DNA of 64,000 nucleotides from the NCBI GenBank assembly GCA_003285105.1, contig CP030158.1:1-64000 (forward strand), given 5' to 3'. The notes below the pieces were generated by a model. It was not told the DNA's origin and searched no databases. It saw nothing but the letters and a program-made list of their open reading frames with translations. Shown piece by piece: positions 59,344 through 64,000 of this stretch; position 1 is the first letter of the stretch, and every line of letters starts with the position of its first letter. A program made the position numbers and the translations under genes. This stretch comes from Roseithermus sacchariphilus (lineage in GTDB: Bacteria > Bacteroidota > Rhodothermia > Rhodothermales > MEBIC09517).

Positions 59344-61422
59344 ATGACCCCCGCTGTGTTTCCCGATTCGCCTTCGTGGCCGGGCGCGGTGCTCGCGCTG
59401 CTCGTCGGCCTCGGGCTCGCCGCCGGGGCGCCGGCCCAGCCGCACACGGCCGCGCCGCCCGACGGCCTGGAGCGCCTGCAACAGGGCCTCGCCGCCGTGG
59501 AGGCCGGCCACCCGGACGCGGCGCGGCCGGTCCTCGAAGCGCTGTTCGACGAGGCGGCCGCGTTCTACACCCCGGACCTCGGCTCGGTGGCCTACTGGCT
59601 GGGCCGCGCCCATGCCGACCTCGGCGCACCGGACCAGGCCCTGCGCGTCTGGGAAGCCGGCCTCGACCACCTCGACGCAGCCGGTCGCTTCGACCCGCGA
59701 CTCGCCGAGGCCTACTTCGAACGCGTCTTCAGCGATTCCCTCGAAGCCGCCTACGGCCGCGCCGCCGACCTGTACCTGCGTCTGCTGGAGACGGCCGACA
59801 CCCTGGCCGACACGGCCGCCCGACCCATCCTGCGCCGCCACATCGCCCGGATCCTGCCGCTGGTGCCGGAGTCGGAACGCAGAACGCTCGGCCGCCCCGT
59901 GGCCCCCAACGGCTTCGGCATCCTCAACCCGGACCGGGACGCCGTGGACCTCCGGCCCGGTGCAGGCGCCCGGGCCGCGCTCTGGTGGCGCCGGCGCCCG
60001 GATCCCGTGCTGGCCACCGGCCGCCATGAGCGCATCGAGGAACACCTGAGCCGCGTCGCCTACGCCCGGGCCCACTTCCCCTGCGCCGCCTGCGCCACCG
60101 GCTACGACGACCGCGGCGAGATCTTCGTCCGCCTCGGGCCGCCACCCCGTGCCGCCTCCATCACCTTCGACGACTCGCGGCTGCTGGACATCCTCCTCCA
60201 CCCGAATGCGCCGCACATCAGCCGCCGTGACTTCCCGAAGAACGCCGTCTGGTACTACCCCGACCTCGGCCACCCCTATGGCCGCTTCGTCTTCATCGAC
60301 AACGGCGAACGCTACCAGGCCGGCGGCCTCTTCGACCTGATCCCCCTGTCGCTGCGCACCGCCGGCGGTTTCTCGCGCCGCTCGGCCATGCTCGCCACGA
60401 TGCGGGACATGGTCATCGTCCACATCTACGAAGAACTCCAGCGGACGCACACCGGCATCGGGGACGGGCCGGGCAGCGGCTCGGCCCAGGAGATCTACCA
60501 GGAAGCCCGGCTGCGCATGGCCGAACTGGCCACGCAGGAATCGGCCTACGAAGCCGCTCCCGCTTCGCCCGTCCCGACGGAGATCCAGCAGGAAGACCGG
60601 CTCTATGCCGTCGAACAACGGCTGCGCGTGCCGGAACAGCACACCAACGTGTTCGAGGAGATGGAGGACCTGCCCGTCTTCTTCCGCCTGGCGCGCTTTC
60701 TGGATGCGGACCGCACCACCCGCACGGAGCTCTTCTGGACGCACCCGGCCGGCACCTTCGAGGACGCCCCGTACCTCGTCGACTTCTACGCGGCGCAGCT
60801 CGACCGCCGCTTCGAGCGCCGGGCGATGGACGGTCGGAGCTACCCCCCCGCCCGCCTGGACGATCCGCAGTCGATGAGCGTCTCCACCTTTACGCTCCGC
60901 GGCGACACGGCCACCTACCACCTGCGCCTCCAGTGGCTCCAGCGGCCGCGCCGCGAGCGGAGCTACAGCATCGATTCCCTCCAGGCCCTCAACCCCGATC
61001 CGGCCGTCCTGGAGATGAGCGACCTGCTTCCGGCCCTCATGCCGGAGATCGCCCAGACCGGCGGCGGCATCCGCCTGACGCCCTACCCCCTGCCACGCAT
61101 CCGCGCCGGGATGCCGCTGGCGCTCTACTTCGAAATCTACCACCTCCGCTTCGGCCCCGACGACCAGACGCGCTACGCCGTGGAGGTCGCCGTGGAACGG
61201 CGCGACGCCGGCACCCTGCAACAGCTCTACCGGGACCGCACCCGCCGCACCGCCGCCCGCACCGACGTCGAGGGCACCACGAGCACCGCCCGCGAATACA
61301 TCGCCGTCGACCTGAGCGACGTCCACGGCGCCGAAAGCGTCACCGTCACCGTCCGCGTGACGGACGAGGTGAGCGGGCAGGAGGTCGAACGCAGCGTACA
61401 GTTCGACGTGTTCAACCGCTAA
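59344..61422 (+). CDS. GWxTD domain-containing exported protein with N-terminal TPR-like region
   Basis: A 692-residue protein with a signal peptide (GAVLALLVGLGLAAGAPAQ). Residues about 35-180 are helical repeats (LERLQQGLAAVEAGHPDAARPVLEALF; VAYWLGRAHADLGAPDQALRVWEAGL). Then comes a GWxTD-type domain, where the eponymous motif is degenerate (GYDDRGEIFVRLGPP matches the usual GxxTDRGRIYIRxGPPD). The C-terminal 200 residues are beta-rich. GWxTD proteins are widespread in Bacteroidota and relatives, and their function is unknown. Confidence 0.82.
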   Translation: MTPAVFPDSPSWPGAVLALLVGLGLAAGAPAQPHTAAPPDGLERLQQGLAAVEAGHPDAARPVLEALFDEAAAFYTPDLGSVAYWLGRAHADLGAPDQALRVWEAGLDHLDAAGRFDPRLAEAYFERVFSDSLEAAYGRAADLYLRLLETADTLADTAARPILRRHIARILPLVPESERRTLGRPVAPNGFGILNPDRDAVDLRPGAGARAALWWRRRPDPVLATGRHERIEEHLSRVAYARAHFPCAACATGYDDRGEIFVRLGPPPRAASITFDDSRLLDILLHPNAPHISRRDFPKNAVWYYPDLGHPYGRFVFIDNGERYQAGGLFDLIPLSLRTAGGFSRRSAMLATMRDMVIVHIYEELQRTHTGIGDGPGSGSAQEIYQEARLRMAELATQESAYEAAPASPVPTEIQQEDRLYAVEQRLRVPEQHTNVFEEMEDLPVFFRLARFLDADRTTRTELFWTHPAGTFEDAPYLVDFYAAQLDRRFERRAMDGRSYPPARLDDPQSMSVSTFTLRGDTATYHLRLQWLQRPRRERSYSIDSLQALNPDPAVLEMSDLLPALMPEIAQTGGGIRLTPYPLPRIRAGMPLALYFEIYHLRFGPDDQTRYAVEVAVERRDAGTLQQLYRDRTRRTAARTDVEGTTSTAREYIAVDLSDVHGAESVTVTVRVTDEVSGQEVERSVQFDVFNR

Positions 61423-61429
61423 ACGAAGA

Positions 61430-61455
61430 GGGCACGACGCCGCAGCGCCGTGCCC
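61430..61455. terminator. Candidate terminator between convergent genes
   Basis: GGGCACG (61430-61436) pairs with CGTGCCC (61449-61455) in the 69-bp gap between the GWxTD gene and bioY. T tracts on both sides are poor. Confidence 0.4.
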
Positions 61456-61491
61456 CCGGTAAGAACGCGTGGGGATCCTCCCCGGCCGACC

Positions 61492-62076
61492 TCAGCGCCC
61501 GATGCGGCGCATCCCGGCATACAGCAGCCCGAGGCCCGTGATCTTCAGCAGATCCACCGGGATGAACCGCAGGAAGCCTTTGTCGATCGACTCGAACCAC
61601 GTGGCGTGATCGGCGGTGTAGTGCAGCCAGACGACGCCCAGGGTGAAGAAGACGAGTGACCCGGCCAGCATCGACAGCGTGCTCCCGGCGAGGCTGTTCC
61701 ATCGCCGCGAGAGCAGGCCGACGACGGCGGCGGCGGCCGGGTAAGCGAGCAGGTAGCCGGCCGTCACGGCACCGAACAGATAGGCGGGGCCGAAGTGGTC
61801 GCCGGCGAACACCGGGAAGAACAGCCCGAGCGTGAGGTAGAGCAGCTGGGCCAGGCCTCCGTTGCGCCAGCCCAGAAAGAGCCCGCTGCCGTAGACGGCG
61901 AGCGTCTGCAACGTGAAGGGCACCTCCCACAGATAGAGGCGCACCTGGGCCCCCAGCGCCGTGAGCAGCGCGAAACCGACGATGCCGAGCACCTGGACGG
62001 CGGCCGAGGCCCGCTCCTGACGCAGCGCATCCACGAGGGCGGCGTGGGGAGCCTGAAGCTTGAGGAGGTTGGTCAT
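61492..62076 (-). CDS. bioY: Biotin transporter BioY
   Basis: Substrate-binding S component for biotin import, alone or with an ECF energising module. It has 194 residues and six predicted helices. BioY blocks are LTALGAQVRLYLWEVPFTLQTLAVYGSGLFLG (the QV-x-PFTLQT-type signature), LYLTLGLFFPVFAG, then FGAVTAGYLLAYPAAA and GFLRFIPVDLLKI. No bioM/bioN is adjacent, so it either acts alone or uses a shared ECF. A 23-bp direct repeat lies about 100 bp upstream. Confidence 0.92.
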   Translation of the reverse strand: MTNLLKLQAPHAALVDALRQERASAAVQVLGIVGFALLTALGAQVRLYLWEVPFTLQTLAVYGSGLFLGWRNGGLAQLLYLTLGLFFPVFAGDHFGPAYLFGAVTAGYLLAYPAAAAVVGLLSRRWNSLAGSTLSMLAGSLVFFTLGVVWLHYTADHATWFESIDKGFLRFIPVDLLKITGLGLLYAGMRRIGR

Positions 62077-62177
62077 GGACCTGAAGGAGTCTGACGAAAG
62101 GAGGTGGCTAAGGCCCGCACAGGACCTGACGGGAAGATAGGAGCCGGCATGGAGTCCTGCACCCCCCGATATCCCCT

Positions 62178-62223
62178 TTCATGAGAGGTTGACCGAATCG
62201 TTCATGAGAGGTTGATCGAATCG
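62178..62223. repeat. Tandem 23-bp direct repeat upstream of bioY
   Basis: Two back-to-back copies of ttcatgagaggttganc + gaatcg, differing by a single C/T change at position 16. About 100 bp upstream of the bioY start codon. Spacing of about two helical turns is typical of cooperative regulator sites. No match to BirA, BioR or BioQ operators is evident by eye. Confidence 0.85.
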
Positions 62224-62256
62224 GCCCGGGCATTACGCAACCGGACCGGACAAAAT

Positions 62257-62480
62257 GGGCTGTGGGCTGCTCGCTGCTGGCTGCTCGCTGCTGGCTGCTC
62301 GCTGCTGGCTGCTCGCTGACGGCTGCTCGCTGACGGCTGCTCGCTGACGGCTGCTCGCTGACGGCTGCTCGCTGACGGCTGCTCGCTGACGGCTGCTCGC
62401 TGACGGCTGCTCGCTGACGGCTGCTCGCTGACGGCTGCTCGCTGACGGCTGACGGCTGACCGCTGATCGCTGACGGCTGC
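62257..62480. repeat. Large heptanucleotide repeat array (about 30 units)
   Basis: Alternating heptamers ggctgct / cgctgct, then ggctgct / cgctgac, then ggctgac, with exact period 7 over about 220 bp. The most regular part is a 14-nt unit repeated about ten times. Same family as the arrays at 19.4 and 40.3 kb. Confidence 0.92.
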
Positions 62481-62499
62481 CTGGGGCGGCGTCTATCCA

Positions 62500-63063
62500 C
62501 TACTCCCGCTGCGGATCCGGCCATCGGAAGCGCGGTCCGGCCTCCGGGGCCGGGAGCGGAAGCCGGGGTGCCCTCCGCTCCCACTCCTCACCGAAGTTGC
62601 GTATGACCTCCGGCGAGACCCCCGGCCCGTACGTCCGTATGCGCGCATCGACCGAGGGGTCGGGCCACAGGACGATGCCGGGGTCCATCTCGGCGGCCCA
62701 TGCCGCACGATTGCGAGCCCACCCGTCGCGAACGCCCTCCGGCAGCCCCCGGCGTAGCGAATCCGCCCAGGCTCGCAGACGGAGCGAATCCGGCCAGGCT
62801 CGCAGACGGAGCGAGTCCGGCAGCCAGAAGAAACGCAGCGAGTCCGACCAAGCCCGCAGGCGGCGTGAATCCGGCCAGGACCCTTCGTAGAGGGTATCCG
62901 GCCAGGCATGAAGGGCGAAGGGGGCGAGGTGGAACGAAGCGGCCGAGGCATCCGGGGACCTGCCGGCCACGGCTTCGCCGTCGCAGGCGCACGGCGCCTG
63001 GGCGGTCGCGCATCCGCCGAAGATCAACCCGAGCGTGCAGAAGATCGTACCGATGTGCTTCAT
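62500..63063 (-). CDS. Lipoprotein with tandem nonapeptide repeats (RLRAWPDSL type)
   Basis: A 187-residue lipoprotein: signal IGTIFCTLGLIFGGC with lipobox FGGC. Residues about 50-115 are built from 9-residue units ending in DSL and starting with RLRAW (LRLRAWPDSLRLRAWADSL and variants). The DNA carries the same 27-nt periodicity. The C-terminal 70 residues are Trp/Pro-rich without a known domain. The regular Trp and Leu spacing would suit an amphipathic or beta-type repeat. Function unknown. Confidence 0.8.
   Translation of the reverse strand: MKHIGTIFCTLGLIFGGCATAQAPCACDGEAVAGRSPDASAASFHLAPFALHAWPDTLYEGSWPDSRRLRAWSDSLRFFWLPDSLRLRAWPDSLRLRAWADSLRRGLPEGVRDGWARNRAAWAAEMDPGIVLWPDPSVDARIRTYGPGVSPEVIRNFGEEWERRAPRLPLPAPEAGPRFRWPDPQRE
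62755..62880. repeat. 27-nt in-frame repeat
   Basis: About four to five copies of a 27-nt unit containing aggctcgcagacggagcgaa encode the nonapeptide repeat of the lipoprotein. Two central copies are nearly identical and the outer ones are degraded. Confidence 0.85.
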
Positions 63064-63160
63064 CGCAGAGGCAGGCTGGTATCGGGAACGTTTTCGCTCC
63101 TAACGCGCGGATCCGTCCGTTTCGTATGCAGCGGGGCTCAGCCCGAGTTCAAGCCCGGAT

Positions 63161-63664
63161 TCAAAAGGCCGGTGGGCCGAGCGGCCGCCGGGCCTCGTCG
63201 CGCAGGCCGACGAGCAGGCTCTCTCCCTCCGGGTTCACCTTCAGCGCGCCGTACCGCGCCCCGCTGTAGTAGTCCGCGTGGCCTTCCTGGAAGAAGAACG
63301 CCTCGGCGCCGAACTGCACCCGGCCCTGCCGTTTGCGGTAGGCGATGAGCTGCTCGTTCGGCCCCAGCGGCTCGCCCTCGCGGTAGAGCCGGTCGATACG
63401 CGCCACGCTATCCGGCCCGACGACCAGCACCAGCCGTCCCCGGCGAGGCAGCGCCTCCGGCGGCAGGGTCGAGTCGGGGAAGGCGTACCGGAGGTCCATG
63501 TAATCCCCCTGCATGAGCGAGCGCGGGTCGACCGGGGCCAGGCGTAGCAGCACGGTGCGGCCCTCGGCCAGCAGCCGCTCCTTCTGCGCGATCAGGTACG
63601 CCGGCACGCCGAGCACGGCCAGCGTGACGAGCGCGAGGATGCCGTATCGAATGCGGGCGGTCAT
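63161..63664 (-). CDS. GDYXXLXY domain-containing protein
   Basis: A 167-residue protein with one N-terminal membrane helix (YGILALVTLAVLGVPAYLIA) and the eponymous QGDYMDLRY (residues 52-60) after VDPRSLMQ. A second block GRVQFGAEAFFFQEGHADYYSGARYG is typical of the family. Function unknown; the partner gene is usually a DUF2157/DUF4401 polytopic membrane protein, and here such a gene overlaps its start by 4 bp (ATGA). Confidence 0.9.
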   Translation of the reverse strand: MTARIRYGILALVTLAVLGVPAYLIAQKERLLAEGRTVLLRLAPVDPRSLMQGDYMDLRYAFPDSTLPPEALPRRGRLVLVVGPDSVARIDRLYREGEPLGPNEQLIAYRKRQGRVQFGAEAFFFQEGHADYYSGARYGALKVNPEGESLLVGLRDEARRPLGPPAF

Positions 63665-64000
63665 GAGCGTGGCGGAGATCCTGGATCGAGGAAGCGGGGC
63701 CGCTGACCTCGCGAGGGAGCGGGCTCATCCGCCCAGAGCCGCACCAGCACCAGGCGGAGCCCCAGGAGCACCCCGCCGCCACCAGCCAGCACGGCCGACT
63801 TCTGCAGCAGCGTCAGGTCGAGGTCGTAGTAGTAGAAGGACAGGAACCCGGCCAGCGCCACCACCGCCAGCCCCATCAGCGTCCGGTTGCCGCGCCGGAA
63901 TCCGAGGGCGAGCACCAGCAGCGCTCCCATCACCCCCGGCGCCGGGGCCGTCAGCAGCGCCAGCACGACCGTCCCGCCCGTCAGCATCCAGGCGACCGGC
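63661..64000 (-). CDS. Polytopic membrane protein, C-terminal part (DUF4401-like), cut by the window end
   Basis: The last 113 codons of a membrane protein that runs beyond the right edge. At least three hydrophobic helices are visible (VVLALLTAPAPGVMGALLVLALGF; LMGLAVVALAGFLSFYYYDLDLTLLQKSAVLAGGGGVLLGLRL). The SFYYYDLDLTLLQKS block is the characteristic part of DUF4401 proteins. The ATG at 63985-63987 is unlikely to be the true start because the frame stays open to the edge. Overlaps the GDYXXLXY gene by 4 bp. Confidence 0.82.
   Translation of the reverse strand, partial: PVAWMLTGGTVVLALLTAPAPGVMGALLVLALGFRRGNRTLMGLAVVALAGFLSFYYYDLDLTLLQKSAVLAGGGGVLLGLRLVLVRLWADEPAPSRGQRPRFLDPGSPPRS

Larger units (their letters stand above)
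62077..62499. other. Intergenic region upstream of bioY, 423 bp
   Basis: Made of about 100 bp of ordinary leader, the 23-bp direct repeat (62178-62223), a 30-bp spacer and a heptanucleotide array of about 220 bp that runs to the end of the next gene. No protein gene is supported. Confidence 0.75.

Noticed and set aside
62257-62480. CRISPR array
   Set aside because: Units are 7-14 nt and contiguous, with no 25-40 nt unique spacers, and no cas gene is present.
62108-62584. Minus-strand open frame with SASSRQRAAVSEQP repeats across the heptamer array
   Set aside because: A period of 7 nt keeps any frame open (21 nt = 7 codons). There is no signal, domain or ribosome-binding site, and it overlaps the nonapeptide lipoprotein gene.

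Overview
The window is a continuous piece of a very GC-rich bacterial chromosome, with genes packed on both strands and no sign of a plasmid, prophage, insertion sequence or CRISPR array. It most likely comes from the Rhodothermota (order Rhodothermales, Bacteroidota relatives). The evidence is a giant SprA-type type IX secretion protein, a protein with a type IX C-terminal sorting domain, a SusC/RagA-like TonB-dependent receptor with an N-terminal carboxypeptidase-like domain, a GWxTD-domain protein, two short acidic/proline-rich TonB proteins, an archaeal-type ProS, and a combination of high GC with Bacteroidota-type gene content. The genus is not resolved.

Layout. 1-13.7 kb: NAD(P)H-hydrate repair enzyme, VanZ-like protein, TonB, RpiA, a methyltransferase, a large Asp-box beta-propeller protein, an acyl-CoA dehydrogenase, a GH3 hydrolase with a Tat-like signal, then proB-proA. 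13.7-24.5 kb, all minus strand: tRNA-Val, thrS-infC-rpmI-rplT-pheS-pheT, a coiled-coil gene, zapA, a probable 6S-like RNA and rny. This is the classical translation operon joined to cell division and RNA decay, and it holds the most interesting regulation. infC has no normal start codon and appears to start at AUC behind a good Shine-Dalgarno sequence. A promoter followed by an intrinsic terminator precedes rpmI. A strong terminator precedes pheS. A rod-like RNA of about 196 nt lies between zapA and rny.

24.6-37 kb: sulfatase, DUF5683-like protein, endonuclease V, YceI, a second TonB, ApbE, a secreted Gfo/Idh oxidoreductase, a TonB-dependent receptor, a propeller-like lipoprotein and ProS. 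37-48 kb: a remarkable Tyr/Trp-then-Ser/Arg-rich lipoprotein, an OmpP1/FadL-like porin, MltG, chorismate mutase, TsaD, a small exported protein, a LytR_C protein, RsfS, a lipoprotein, the type IX cargo protein, DUF423, a small acidic protein and LipB. 48-56 kb: sprA. 56-64 kb: NTF2-like lipoprotein, SDR oxidoreductase, TPR protein divergent from a GWxTD protein, BioY, a lipoprotein built on a nonapeptide repeat, and a GDYXXLXY protein overlapping a membrane protein cut by the window end.

A heptanucleotide repeat family (variants of SNCTGAN / SNNTCAG, period exactly 7) fills several intergenic gaps (19.4, 40.3 and 62.3 kb). No wholly new multi-gene system is evident. The best leads are the RNA and translational control features of the thrS-pheT cluster, the direct repeat upstream of bioY, and the low-complexity surface proteins.
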